A DNA stretch of 34,138 bases from Fulvivirga imtechensis AK7 (lineage in GTDB: Bacteria; Bacteroidota; Bacteroidia; Cytophagales; Cyclobacteriaceae), in NCBI RefSeq assembly GCF_000331535.1, contig NZ_AMZN01000034.1:1-34138 (forward strand). The letters run 5' to 3'. Both the position numbers and the translations under genes were made by a program. Positions 24,601-32,675 of the stretch are shown piece by piece (position 1 is the first letter of the stretch; each line of letters starts with the position of its first letter). Below the pieces are notes generated by a model. That model was not told the origin of the DNA. It did not search any database and was given only the letters and a program-made list of their open reading frames with translations.

Positions 24601-25622
24601 ATGTCGACAGGTTCACAAGCTGGTCGATCAGGAATAAGAAGCCTGTGTGGATAGGTAATGTTCAAAATGAATACCACCACTACCTAAAATCCCTTGATGA
24701 ATTTGAAAATGACAGCACCCTGCTTGAATCCATCATATGTATTCCTCTGATAGTGGAAGGCAGGATAATGGGTGTGGTGAGTGTGCAGAGCCCCAAGCCG
24801 AATGCTTATAGCCAGTATCAGTTTGACATGCTCAATGCCCTGTCCACCTACATCGCGGTGGGGCTTGACAACTCTAATGCCTATAAATCACTGGAAGATA
24901 AGATCGAGGAGAGAACGCGTGATCTGAATAATACATACCTGGAATTGTTGGCGGCCAACAAAAATTTTGATGAATTTACCTACCGGTCAGCGCATGACTT
25001 GCGCGGGCCTGTGGCCAGGTTGCTAGGGCTTTGCCACCTTGGTAAACTGGAAGTAAATGACGCCACCGGACTTAAATTTATTGAGTACCTGGAGAAAGTT
25101 GCATTCGAAATGGACCGGATGCTTAGCCGGTTGTTGCGAACACATCAAAGCAAGAAAAGTCAGGTTAGCAAAGGGTTTATAGATATTAAAAAAGCTCTCG
25201 ATGATATATTGCAGTCCATAGCCAAAACAGACAAGATTGAGGATATTTCATTTGATATCGAAATAAATCCCGAAGTGAGGCTCGAGTCAGACCAGGCGTT
25301 ATTCAGTATACTGCTTGAAAATGTGCTCCAAAATGCGGTGAGATATCAGGCCCCGGAAAAAAATGAAAAGAAGATCATTGTCCGGGCCTGGCGCGATCAG
25401 GATGAGAATCAAACAGTTATTTCGGTTGCTGACAATGGTATTGGTATACCCGCTGAGCAGCAGGCGAAAGTTTTTGATATGTTTTTTATAGGCACGGAAG
25501 CTTCCAAAGGATCAGGGCTGGGCTTATATGAAGCTAAACTAATAGCAGAAAAGCTGGGAGGAGAGATAGTAGTGGAGAGAAGTGACGGTGAGTGTACGGA
25601 GTTCCGGATCTTTATGAACTGA
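21684..25622 (+). CDS. Propeller-Y_Y_Y-GAF hybrid sensor histidine kinase
   Basis: From the ATG at 21684 the protein has 1312 residues (a GTG at 21606 would add 26, before the signal peptide, and is less likely). Order: signal peptide (about 1-25, ending LTWAQ); two-component-propeller repeats of the form GNLWVGTxxGLNxF (about 30-700); Y_Y_Y domain (about 728-809); one membrane helix (about 812-836); a coiled coil of Glu/Lys/Gln repeats; a GAF domain (from about 910); a HisKA region with H1104 in SAHDLRGPVARL; and an HATPase domain with N box LLENVLQNAVRY, G1 VADNGIGIP and G2 GSGLGLYEA. The family senses a ligand, often a glycan, outside the membrane. No receiver or AraC domain is fused, unlike full hybrid one-protein systems, so its partner regulator must be elsewhere. 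Confidence 0.9.
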   Translation: MRTPCIQIKIILVCMAYLCHQLTWAQSDDIRFERLSGKGLSQNTIVSITQDEKGYLWIGTQDGLNKFDGYQFTVYSSEVNNSNSLIHNYLNSVALYNKDHLVIGSAGGLDILNIEREEFRHFHTHNGEQLRFSAKGVNSLFVDENEILWLGSINGLYRIDSLKGEMHHFTHKGDDPESISNNNVTCITRASDGTLWVGTENGLNWLDRSGEVFHRYQNDSINQKLTDNYITAIYEDRRGRIWVGTVNGLNLYKPATNEFEHFFADKKNSSSLTDSRITVLFHDSKDHFWVGTRDGLNRLVEVDKGIEFFHYNHIENDPNTLSNGWISSIFEDRTNVLWVGTYFGGLNKYNLEGSKFKTTRHNQEDPNTISSKIVRGILKDAEGNVWVGANPGLSKIDRKTGKVTRFFHDPNNPNSLPDDQIRSLCFDNNGLLWIGTRNKGLCTFNPSTGVFTTIRHSPNNPYSYSGTDVRVIYKDRHGDLWLGSDGQGLFHYEMSTGNFYNYKPKNDNPNSISSLYVYYAIREDHDGNLWVGTWEGLNMLNRKTGEWKRYLHDQNNASSLADDYVKAVLIDRNNDVWIATAGKGLDKLVDRQKGIFEHYTIKDGLANNHTYGLLEDNDGNIWISTNNGLSKFDPAQKSFKNYEKKDGLQDNEFNSGAFYKAEDGELFFGGINGFNAFFPEEIEDNQLQPQVVITDIQLFNKSVGIRDTSAQLYLDRHISYTDTITLDYDQKVISFEFASLHYSNPGKNQYAYMMEGFNEDWINTSADKRFVTYTNLAPGRYTFKVKATNNDGIWAEEPAKLAIIVTPPFWLTSWFIILSAFLLVGLVLSIHSFKVRNIKRQKRILEKLVAERIEELDSKNKLLHEQNDEILASNEELEAIQDEIVAQNEELARQKQELEKSYEDIRTISEIGNEIASMLDFEKIIERVYEHVNNLMDATEFGIGIYNINEKTIHFALYIFESRRLQGFTAPVDVDRFTSWSIRNKKPVWIGNVQNEYHHYLKSLDEFENDSTLLESIICIPLIVEGRIMGVVSVQSPKPNAYSQYQFDMLNALSTYIAVGLDNSNAYKSLEDKIEERTRDLNNTYLELLAANKNFDEFTYRSAHDLRGPVARLLGLCHLGKLEVNDATGLKFIEYLEKVAFEMDRMLSRLLRTHQSKKSQVSKGFIDIKKALDDILQSIAKTDKIEDISFDIEINPEVRLESDQALFSILLENVLQNAVRYQAPEKNEKKIIVRAWRDQDENQTVISVADNGIGIPAEQQAKVFDMFFIGTEASKGSGLGLYEAKLIAEKLGGEIVVERSDGECTEFRIFMN

Positions 25623-25634
25623 TGTTGACATGGT

Positions 25635-25685
25635 CAAAAAAAGCGTTGATCCGGCTACTATGGCCAAACCAACACTTTTATTTTA
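25635..25685. terminator. Possible bidirectional terminator between convergent genes
   Basis: An A-rich left arm (AAAAAGCGTTG, 25638-25648) and CAACACTTTTA (25670-25680) pair imperfectly, with an inner CGGC/GCC stem. T-rich sequence follows on the plus strand and A-rich sequence precedes, so it could stop the kinase gene and the convergent GT2 gene. Confidence 0.35.
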
Positions 25686-25687
25686 AG

Positions 25688-26644
25688 TTAGCCTTTGACT
25701 GTCTGAGGGTTCTCTGCTGTTGCGGGCTCAGATACTTCTGTATTGGCAACAGTCTCCTTGAGACCGTGTCGCTTGCGCCAAACTCTTATCTGGCCGCCTT
25801 TCCCCATCCAGAATTTCAGCCTTGCAGGATCAATGTTACGCTTAAAAAGTGTAGCACGCAGCATATCCGACACCTGAAGCTTAAAGCGCTTAAAGCTGGG
25901 TACCCGTCCGAGCTCCTGATATGCTCTGATGAGCATCTGTGACATTTCCTTATTGACATAGTCAGGTTCTTTTCTAAGCCGCTCCATGTAAATAGGTTGA
26001 GGACCCACATCGTGATAGTTCTTTTCGTCCCATAGAAATTTTAAAGAGGTAAGTGACGGAACTATCTCAAATGTCATTTTGGCCTTTTGCGCATCGCGGA
26101 AGAATTCTGTTCGCGGATAGGCATAGGTTTCGTGTATGTCCTTCCAGTACCCGATCGTGTCCACTACACTCTTTTTATGGACAACCGCAGTGGCCTCAGG
26201 GGGCCGGGGCAGGTCTGGTAGTAGTGGAATATCCGCTTGTGAATATGTAAATGAATACACCCATTGCATAATAGAGAATACAAAATCAGCGGATGTAGCT
26301 TCAATGTGCCTGATATTATCCTCCAGGTGATTGGGCAGCCAGATATCATCATGATTGAGGTAGGCAATATATTTGCCTTTAGCTCTTTTTATACCTTCAT
26401 TGTTTGGCTTTGATTGGTAGCCGCTGTTTTTTGGCAGGTTGTACCAGTTCACACGTGGGTCGTCCAGGTATTTGGACACCACCTGTTCGGTATGGTCTGT
26501 ACACCTGTCACCCACAATCCATACCTCAAAATTTTTAAAGGTTTGCCACATGCAACTTTGGATAGCATAATCCAGGGTGTCAGCGCGGTTATAGGTAGCG
26601 ATGACTACGGTTACAAGGGGGTGTTCATATTTTTCTTCTTTCAT
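25688..26644 (-). CDS. Family 2 glycosyltransferase
   Basis: The 318-residue protein has the GT-A fold of GT2 enzymes: VTVVIATYNRADTLDYAIQS (11-30), the GDRCTD nucleotide-sugar loop (45-50), and NHDD (97-100), the usual Asp pair for metal and UDP-sugar binding, followed by WLPNHLED. It is cytoplasmic and soluble, with no membrane helices. The acceptor cannot be told; it likely builds a surface glycan. The gene starts 6 nt after the SAF-oxidoreductase gene stop on the same strand, so the two form an operon. Confidence 0.9.
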   Translation of the reverse strand: MKEEKYEHPLVTVVIATYNRADTLDYAIQSCMWQTFKNFEVWIVGDRCTDHTEQVVSKYLDDPRVNWYNLPKNSGYQSKPNNEGIKRAKGKYIAYLNHDDIWLPNHLEDNIRHIEATSADFVFSIMQWVYSFTYSQADIPLLPDLPRPPEATAVVHKKSVVDTIGYWKDIHETYAYPRTEFFRDAQKAKMTFEIVPSLTSLKFLWDEKNYHDVGPQPIYMERLRKEPDYVNKEMSQMLIRAYQELGRVPSFKRFKLQVSDMLRATLFKRNIDPARLKFWMGKGGQIRVWRKRHGLKETVANTEVSEPATAENPQTVKG

Positions 26645-26650
26645 GTCTGA

Positions 26651-27997
26651 TTACAGCGGGTTTTCAACTTCGATACTTACTTTTTCGGCATCAGCAATGA
26701 TGAGATCCTTCTTATCATTATTTTTTGGAATACATTCCAGCGCTTTAAAGTATAGTTCAAATGAAGGATCATTGCTATCGAAATCTACGTCTTCCAGGTT
26801 TATTCGTTCATCTTTGGCAATGGCACGCTTTAGTTTTATACCCTCAGCCAGACAAATCGGTATTCCGGGGTTACCGGTGTTATCAGCCAGATTTTCAATT
26901 AGTCCGTAAGCAGCATACCCTCCCATGCCATCCAGCGCCTCACCAGCTTCAAGATCACGTTTGGCATAGGCAAACACATTCGTTTTCATACCATAGTTAG
27001 GTTGAAGCCTGGCTGATCCGTCCAGGTAGGCTTCTGCCACACATGCCATAGCCTCTATGTGTCCAAGGTGGTAGGGTCTGTAGAATAAGTAGAAAGGTCC
27101 CGGCCCCATGTTAGGAGGGAACCAGTCTAAAGTATATTGCTGAAATTTTTCCTCCGTATAACCTATTGCGAATACGCCACCCTTAGGCTCAGCGCCCAAC
27201 ACATAATCTACCACCGGCTTTTTATCTTTGTAAATCTCTTCAAAATCATAGGCATCGAAAATATCATAGATGCTTTTGATCTTATGACCATACATGCCAG
27301 GAATGGCAGTTCGCAAATCCAATGCATTAGCCAGTACGGCCATTTCCACACATAACTTGCTGCCATCAGTATATGAAGAGCACATTTTATGGTCCAGATT
27401 TCTTTTATCAGCCTCAGGAATTATTTTCGTTGGATCAGTATACCTGTCCATAAAGCCTTTCATATTACCCGCCATCACCAGATCAAAGCCCCAAAGGTCC
27501 ATTTCATCTACCAGTGTTTTGATCACAGTAGGCTGATCGCCATCGGCACAGGTATATACCACACCTTGTTCATTGGCCTTTTGCAGCAGATAGGGACCAT
27601 ACATGAGTTCAGCCTCATAATTCATCATGACTATATGCTGGCCTGTAGATATACCTTTCAAGGCATGATGAGCTCCTTGCAATATGGCATTGGAAGATTC
27701 TATTAGAACATCAATAAGCGGAGAAGAGGCTAGCACCTCGCCCTCCTGGCATACAGCCAGTTTACCACCTTCAATACATCGATTAAGTTCACTAACACTG
27801 CTAACTACTTTATAATCAATATTTAACCATTCGGCACACTCAATGGCTTTATCAAGTTTAATATCAGATATAGCCACGGGTTTTATGCCTGGTGTGCGAT
27901 ACGCCTGATAGACCAGGCCTTTACCAATGGAGCCGATTCCTATAATAGCTACATTGATGCTTTTTTCAAGTTTGTGAAGACGTTCAGATAGAGTCAT
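26651..27997 (-). CDS. NAD(P)-dependent oxidoreductase with C-terminal SAF domain (COG4091-like)
   Basis: The 448-residue protein opens with a Rossmann fold: VAIIGIGSIGKG (16-27) has the GxGxxG dinucleotide motif. The middle resembles homoserine-dehydrogenase-like enzymes (IVMMNYEAELMYGPYLLQKA and VVYTCADGDQPTVIKTLVDE segments in part), and the C-terminal third has a SAF-like domain (AKRDLEAGEALDGMGGYAAYG). This arrangement fits the predicted homoserine dehydrogenase family COG4091. Because it is co-transcribed with a glycosyltransferase and relatives occur in polysaccharide loci, it may make a modified sugar or branched compound for a surface glycan rather than act in amino-acid synthesis. 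That assignment is inference. Confidence 0.78.
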   Translation of the reverse strand: MTLSERLHKLEKSINVAIIGIGSIGKGLVYQAYRTPGIKPVAISDIKLDKAIECAEWLNIDYKVVSSVSELNRCIEGGKLAVCQEGEVLASSPLIDVLIESSNAILQGAHHALKGISTGQHIVMMNYEAELMYGPYLLQKANEQGVVYTCADGDQPTVIKTLVDEMDLWGFDLVMAGNMKGFMDRYTDPTKIIPEADKRNLDHKMCSSYTDGSKLCVEMAVLANALDLRTAIPGMYGHKIKSIYDIFDAYDFEEIYKDKKPVVDYVLGAEPKGGVFAIGYTEEKFQQYTLDWFPPNMGPGPFYLFYRPYHLGHIEAMACVAEAYLDGSARLQPNYGMKTNVFAYAKRDLEAGEALDGMGGYAAYGLIENLADNTGNPGIPICLAEGIKLKRAIAKDERINLEDVDFDSNDPSFELYFKALECIPKNNDKKDLIIADAEKVSIEVENPL

Positions 27998-28321
27998 GAT
28001 TTTTAAGGTTAGCGTGATTTCGAGCTAATATAATAATTTTTGCAAAAAAATGCACAAATTTAAAGAGGCTAATTTTCGTTTTGTCGCCATATTTGTTCTT
28101 AACCAACAACTAAATCCTTCTGAATGTTTTGATTCTAAATGATTATTCTTTCTTCATTGATATATACAATTTATAATGATTTTTGGGTTGATATTTTCTA
28201 ATTGTAACATATCTGACCAATGCTTCTTGAGTTGTTTTACTCTTATGTGTAAACATTGTGTGGAAGAGAGGGTATCAACAACTGTGTAGTAGAGAACCAC
28301 AGGTATTTCTGAAGATATACA
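27998..28321. other. A/T-rich 324-nt spacer with a possible promoter
   Basis: On the minus strand TAAATTTG (28055-28062) matches the -7 consensus TAnnTTTG and would give a leader of about 50 nt for the oxidoreductase/GT2 operon. No clear -33 TTG was found. The rest of the spacer shows no gene or strong stem-loop. Confidence 0.4.
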
Positions 28322-28723
28322 TTAAATCAACTCTCTGCTAAGCCAGTTTTGGGCATCTTTAACCGAATCGAACAATTCTATTTTAAACTCTTTTTCGCGA
28401 ATGCCTGTGGAGATTTCCTCGATGGCAGCCAGGTTAAAATAGCTGGTAGGTTTTACAATAGCCAGTGTGCGAAAGCCAAACCTCATGGCTCTTGGAAGGA
28501 AATAGTTTTGTAGCCATTGCTGATCTTCTTTATCAATAAGCAGCATGTCTTTAATATTTGCCAATACTTTGGAAGTACGGTTTTCTATCAGCAGGTTAAG
28601 CATCATTTCTGTGCCTTCACGAAAATCTATACTGGAAACATAGCCCTCCCAAAGCATTGTAACCCATTGATTCTGAGAATCAAATTGAATTTGATAGATT
28701 TTGTCTGTTTCACCAGTATGCAT
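28322..28723 (-). CDS. STAS/SpoIIAA-like small protein
   Basis: The ATG at 28723 gives 133 residues; a GTG two codons upstream (28729) is possible. The pattern of strands and helices, with a WVTMLWEGYVSS strand, a DFREGTEMMLNLL helix, TSKVLANIKDMLLID, and a DQQWLQNYFLPRAMRFGFRTLAIV segment, matches the STAS-like/SpoIIAA-like single-domain family common in Bacteroidota. A possible -7 box (TAACTTTG on the minus strand, 28731-28738) is so close to the start that the transcript might be leaderless. Its partner and role are unknown; STAS proteins usually act as switches in partner binding. It diverges from the AraC regulator gene. Confidence 0.65.
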   Translation of the reverse strand: MHTGETDKIYQIQFDSQNQWVTMLWEGYVSSIDFREGTEMMLNLLIENRTSKVLANIKDMLLIDKEDQQWLQNYFLPRAMRFGFRTLAIVKPTSYFNLAAIEEISTGIREKEFKIELFDSVKDAQNWLSRELI

Positions 28724-28890
28724 ATGCACCCAAAGTTAGAGCTTGAAAGCTGGTTAAAAGATATGTTTCAAGTAATAGAATTATCCTGTAAAAACAAACT
28801 CCTTTTTATCGAAAAGGTTTCACAATAACTTAAATTGAAGATATTCGTAAGTAACACTTGTTGCTCAATGGCGTATCAAACAATGAAAAA

Positions 28891-29463
28891 ATGATCCTGT
28901 ATATTAAAAATATGGTTTGTGACCGTTGCAAAATGGCGGTGACTGTTGCGTTAGAGAAACTGGGCTTACATCCTGAAAATGTCACGCTGGGAGAAGTAAA
29001 ATTGAAAGAAGAGCAGTTGACCGATAGCCAGCAACAGCGGCTGCATGCAGCATTGCATGAATTAGGTTTTGAAAGAATAGAAGACAGGAAGGCGCGTATG
29101 ATAGAAAGAATCAAAAACAAGATAATACAGGTAATCCATAATTCGGGTCAGGTCAGCCAGAAGTATAACTGGTCAGATGTACTGGCTGAGGAGTTGCATT
29201 ATGACTATAACTACCTTAGCAATTTGTTCTCTTCGGTGGAAGGCCTGACTATTGAGCAGTTTATCATACGACAAAAGATCGAACGGGTAAAAGAATTACT
29301 TTTCTACGATGAGTTAAGCTTAAGTGAGATCTCCTGGAAATTGGGGTACAGCAGTGTGGCTCATCTTTCTTCTCAGTTTAAAAAAGTTACAGGCATGACG
29401 CCCTCACATATGAAGAAGTCCCGCCAGATGGAGAATACCAGAAAGTCTCTTGATGACGTGTAA
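28891..29463 (+). CDS. AraC-family regulator with N-terminal HMA-like metal-binding domain
   Basis: From the ATG at 28891 the protein has 190 residues (a TTG at 28858 would add 11). Residues 1-70 form an HMA-like beta-alpha unit: MILYIKNMVCDRCKMAV holds M8, C10 and C13, the MxCxxC metal loop of copper-binding domains, and the chain ends with an ALHELGFE strand-helix. Residues about 75-185 contain two helix-turn-helix elements of the AraC type: WSDVLAEELHYDYNYLSNLF and LSLSEISWKLGYSSVAHLSSQFKKVTGMTPSHMKK (in part). A fused metal-binding and AraC DNA-binding domain next to CopA strongly suggests a copper-responsive regulator. It could act on copA or its own gene. This arrangement recurs in Bacteroidota but the sensing mechanism is not settled as far as I know. 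Confidence 0.85.
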   Translation: MILYIKNMVCDRCKMAVTVALEKLGLHPENVTLGEVKLKEEQLTDSQQQRLHAALHELGFERIEDRKARMIERIKNKIIQVIHNSGQVSQKYNWSDVLAEELHYDYNYLSNLFSSVEGLTIEQFIIRQKIERVKELLFYDELSLSEISWKLGYSSVAHLSSQFKKVTGMTPSHMKKSRQMENTRKSLDDV

Positions 29464-29955
29464 TAACCCTTTTATCTAATCCATCGGGGGCTGAAAAGGT
29501 AAGATGGTATGCAACGTGAGTGATCGGGCGGGGGCGATACCTGTTTTTTTGACTATCCATACCAGGCAGTTTACAGTTACCTTTCACAGTTAAAGTTTAC
29601 AATTTCCAGGTGTTGGCTTGTTATATCGAACCCACGTTAACTTTAGGGTTTCCTTTTTATAAGCAACTGATTTAATGGTTTTACCTGCTTCTTTCTTAAA
29701 GTACTTTAGCAGTATAAATAGCAAAATGACAGCGAAAGAAGAAGTTTATCATGTGAAATGCCAACCCGGACTTCACAAGCCCTTGCTCCGACCAAGCGGC
29801 TACGTGAAGGCGAGCTTGATCTTGATATTTTCTTAAAGCCACGTATAGTTTTCTTACAAACACTAGGTAGGAATCTTGTAAAGCATTGAAGGAATTATGT
29901 AAAACAAATCGGTCAGAGACGAGGTATAATTGTAGTAGCAAAACAAATTACTGCT
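29464..29955. other. 492-nt spacer with an IS-end-like repeat
   Basis: Between the AraC regulator and copA no gene longer than about 36 codons looks real. The region contains TTATATCGAACCCACGTTAA (29621-29640), a 20-mer that is, with one mismatch, the reverse complement of the left end of the IS at the right edge of the window. Upstream of copA, TATAATTG (29923-29930) is close to a -7 box but lacks a well-placed -33 element. Confidence 0.5.
29621..29640 (+). repeat. IS-end-like repeat (inverted copy of 33978-33997)
   Basis: TTATATCGAACCCACGTTAA matches the reverse complement of 33978-33997 at 19 of 20 positions, and two of the next few bases also agree. Its orientation is that of a right end, with the element body lying to its left. 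No transposase is attached, so it is a solo end, a MITE end, or a remnant. Confidence 0.6.
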
Positions 29956-32196
29956 ATGTCAACAACAACTATAAATAAAATGCCGGATAAACTCCAGAGG
30001 CAAACATTTCCCGTGCTGGAAATGTCATGCGCGGCTTGTGCTGTGAGTGTCGAATCTTCGCTGAAGGCTGTGTCAGGAGTAGCTGACGCTGGTGTCAACT
30101 TTGCTAATCAGTCTGCATGGGTCGAATATGATGATAATCATGTGCAGCCATCAGATCTTCAAAATGCTGTCCGCGCTGTTGGCTACGACCTTGTGATAGA
30201 CACTGTTGATCCCCAGGCACTGCAGGCAGAGGCCCGGGAGAGGCATTATAATGAAATTAAAAGAAGAACTATATGGTCATCCGTACTTTCGGTTCCTATT
30301 GTAGTGATCGGAATGTTTTTTATGGATATGCCATATGCAGCCTGGATATCCTTTGTGTTGGCTGCTCCTGTAGTTTTCTACTTTGGGCGGGGCTTTTATG
30401 TGAATGCCTGGAAACAGGCGAAGCATGGTAAGGCCAATATGGATACTTTGGTGGCGCTATCAACGGGCATAGCCTTTATTTTCAGTGCTTTTAATACTAT
30501 TTACCCGGAGTTCTGGCATGCACGCGGCATTCACCCTCATGTGTATTATGAGGCGGCAGCCGTCATCATTGCTTTTATTTCGCTAGGCAAGTTGCTGGAG
30601 GAAAGTGCTAAATCGAAGACATCATCGGCTCTGAAAAAGCTCATGGGCCTGCAACCAAAAACAGTTAGGGTCATCGTGGAAAATAAGGAGCAGGAGATAC
30701 CTGTTTCAGCAGTACAAGCAGGACAATTGATCGTTGTAAGGCCGGGAGAAAAGATACCTGTAGACGGTGAGGTGGTTTCTGGAGGATCTTTTGTGGATGA
30801 GAGTATGATCTCAGGAGAACCAATTCCCGTAGAGAAGAAAGCCGGGGAGAAGGTTTTTGCCGGTACAGTTAATCAAAAGGGCAGCTTTCGGTTCGAAGCG
30901 CAAAAAGTAGGGGGAGATACTATTCTGGCGCAAATCATCAAGATGGTGCAGGAAGCCCAGGGAAGTAAGGCTCCCGTTCAGAAGCTGGTGGATAAAGTAG
31001 CCGGTATTTTTGTGCCTGTAGTTATTGGTATTTCAATAGTTACATTTATAATATGGCTACTGGTGGGAGGTGACGATGCCTTTACACATGCCCTGCTTAC
31101 ATCGGTAACGGTACTGGTTATTGCTTGTCCCTGCGCTCTGGGACTGGCCACACCTACTGCTATTATGGTTGGAGTTGGGAAAGGCGCTGAAAACAACATA
31201 TTGATCAGAGATGCCGAAAGCCTGGAACTGGCTCACAAGGTAGATACCGTAGTGCTGGATAAAACGGGTACCATTACCGAAGGGAAACCTGTAGTAACAG
31301 ATCTTGTATGGTCGAAGCATGATAATATTACTTTAAAAAAGATCCTTTATGCTCTTGAATCTCAGTCAGAGCATCCATTGGCAGAGGCAGTGACAGATAA
31401 GCTCAAAAATGAGGATGTCGAAGCGATGGAACTGCAGAATTTTGGAAGCCTGACGGGCCGGGGGGTAAAGGGCGATTTCGAAGGGCAGACGTTTTTTGTT
31501 GGCAACAGAAAACTGATAGAGGAAAATGGTATAACCGTAAATAGTGATATAGATAAGCAGGCCCGTGGGTGGCAGCAGGAGGCTAAAACAGTAGTGTATT
31601 TTTCAGATAGCACGGAGGTGTTGGCGTTATTGTCAATTGCAGACAAGATCAAGCCTACATCCGGGGCGGCCATCAACAAACTGTATGATAGAGGCATAGA
31701 TGTCTACATGCTTACCGGTGATAACGAGCAAACGGCCAAAGCTGTTGCCGGTCAGGTAGGCCTGAAGCATTATAAGGCAGAGGTGCTGCCGGCAGACAAG
31801 GCGGAATTTGTATCTGCTCTTCAGCAGCAAGGCAAGGTAGTGGCCATGGTTGGAGATGGTATTAACGATAGTCATGCCCTGGCACAAGCCGATGTAAGCA
31901 TTGCTATGGGCAAGGGCTCTGATATAGCCATGGATGTCGCCAAAATGACCTTGATCACTTCAGATCTGCAATCAATACCAAAGGCATTAAATTTGTCCGA
32001 TAAGACGGTAAGAGGCATCAGACAAAACCTGTTTTGGGCCTTTATCTATAACCTTATCGGCATTCCGATCGCTGCCGGAGTACTCTACCCTTTCAATGGC
32101 TTCTTGCTTGATCCGATGATAGCAGGGGGCGCAATGGCGCTAAGCTCTGTATCGGTAGTAGCCAACAGCTTACGGCTACGGAAAGCAATGATTTAA
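29956..32196 (+). CDS. copA: Copper-translocating P1B-type ATPase
   Basis: The 746-residue protein pumps copper out of the cytoplasm using ATP. An N-terminal HMA domain has MSCAAC (C25, C28). Residues about 95-235 are the first membrane helices, the actuator carries SGEP (about 286-289), and the membrane metal site is CPC (391-393) in [12 protein letters not shown]. The phosphorylation site is D435 in DKTGT, SEHPLA holds the conserved H473 of P1B pumps, and the hinge is GDGIND (633-638). C-terminal helices contain [11 protein letters not shown] and [15 protein letters not shown], as in Cu(I)-transporting members. All key residues are present. It has a single HMA domain. A small chaperone gene follows, starting 35 nt after its stop. 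Confidence 0.94.
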   Translation: MSTTTINKMPDKLQRQTFPVLEMSCAACAVSVESSLKAVSGVADAGVNFANQSAWVEYDDNHVQPSDLQNAVRAVGYDLVIDTVDPQALQAEARERHYNEIKRRTIWSSVLSVPIVVIGMFFMDMPYAAWISFVLAAPVVFYFGRGFYVNAWKQAKHGKANMDTLVALSTGIAFIFSAFNTIYPEFWHARGIHPHVYYEAAAVIIAFISLGKLLEESAKSKTSSALKKLMGLQPKTVRVIVENKEQEIPVSAVQAGQLIVVRPGEKIPVDGEVVSGGSFVDESMISGEPIPVEKKAGEKVFAGTVNQKGSFRFEAQKVGGDTILAQIIKMVQEAQGSKAPVQKLVDKVAGIFVPVVIGISIVTFIIWLLVGGDDAFTHALLTSVTVLVIACPCALGLATPTAIMVGVGKGAENNILIRDAESLELAHKVDTVVLDKTGTITEGKPVVTDLVWSKHDNITLKKILYALESQSEHPLAEAVTDKLKNEDVEAMELQNFGSLTGRGVKGDFEGQTFFVGNRKLIEENGITVNSDIDKQARGWQQEAKTVVYFSDSTEVLALLSIADKIKPTSGAAINKLYDRGIDVYMLTGDNEQTAKAVAGQVGLKHYKAEVLPADKAEFVSALQQQGKVVAMVGDGINDSHALAQADVSIAMGKGSDIAMDVAKMTLITSDLQSIPKALNLSDKTVRGIRQNLFWAFIYNLIGIPIAAGVLYPFNGFLLDPMIAGGAMALSSVSVVANSLRLRKAMI

Positions 32197-32230
32197 TACT
32201 TGCAAAATGATAACTTCAAAACTTATAAAT

Positions 32231-32443
32231 ATGAAAAATCTAAAATTCAAAACTAACATAAAATGTGCGGCATGTGTAGCCAAAGTTACCCCATACCTCA
32301 ACGAAGCGGTGGGAGAAGATAACTGGAAAGTGGATGTTGAAAGTTCTGAAAAGACGCTGACAGTAGTTGACGGAGATGAGGTCGAGGTAAAACAAGCCCT
32401 TGAAAAGGCTGGCTACCGGGCTGAAGATAGTGAATCAATTTAA
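32231..32443 (+). CDS. Small HMA copper chaperone (CopZ-like)
   Basis: The protein starts best at the ATG 32231 (70 residues), since the earlier ATG at 32207 adds eight residues unlike the family and the start MKNLKFKTNIKCAACVAKV is standard. IKCAAC gives the metal-binding C11 and C14, though the Met usual two residues before the first Cys is Ile (I9). The beta-alpha-beta-beta-alpha-beta order is complete, ending ALEKAGYRAE. It probably hands Cu(I) to the CopA N-terminal domain. A strong stem-loop follows, closing the copA-copZ unit. Confidence 0.86.
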   Translation: MKNLKFKTNIKCAACVAKVTPYLNEAVGEDNWKVDVESSEKTLTVVDGDEVEVKQALEKAGYRAEDSESI

Positions 32444-32478
32444 CAATCACCACACTACCTACCCATTGCGCGGATATA

Positions 32479-32527
32479 TGTCATCCCCGAGACTTCTTTG
32501 ATAGCTCCGGGGTGACATTTTCTTTTA
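32479..32527 (+). terminator. Intrinsic terminator after the copper chaperone gene
   Basis: TGTCATCCCCGAG (32479-32491) pairs with CTCCGGGGTGACA (32505-32517) with one mismatch and one G-U pair. A T-rich tail (TTTTCTTTTATT) follows. It should end the copA-copZ transcript. Confidence 0.75.
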
Positions 32528-32584
32528 TTACTGGCGGTAAACTATTTGAAGGTCGATTAGTTTTATAAACAGGGTGTGAGCAAT

Positions 32585-32669
32585 AGTCGGGAGTCTTCGT
32601 TTATACACTTCGGACTTCCGGCTTCAGTCTTCTGGCTATCTCAATACTCAATACTAATATCTCAATACC
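32585..32669 (+). repeat. Degenerate short-period repeats (CTTCGGACTTCC and CTCAATACTCAATAC types)
   Basis: About 85 nt made of near-repeats such as ACTTCGGACTTCCGGCTTCAGTCTTC and ATCTCAATACTCAATACTAATATC directly before the DUF2971 start. They look like the islands near 6.5, 7.5 and 13.2 kb. No coding frame fits. Confidence 0.5.
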
Positions 32670-32675
32670 ATACAT

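Noticed and set aside
29512-29640. A MITE with ends AACGTGAGT and the 20-mer at 29621
   Set aside because: The left motif is only nine bases and does not extend to the rest of the 20-mer, so no boundary could be supported.
29696-29941. Minus-strand ORF of 81 codons before copA
   Set aside because: It lies in a region with an IS-end-like repeat, has no recognisable domain and no supported start. A transposase remnant was considered but no motif could be seen.
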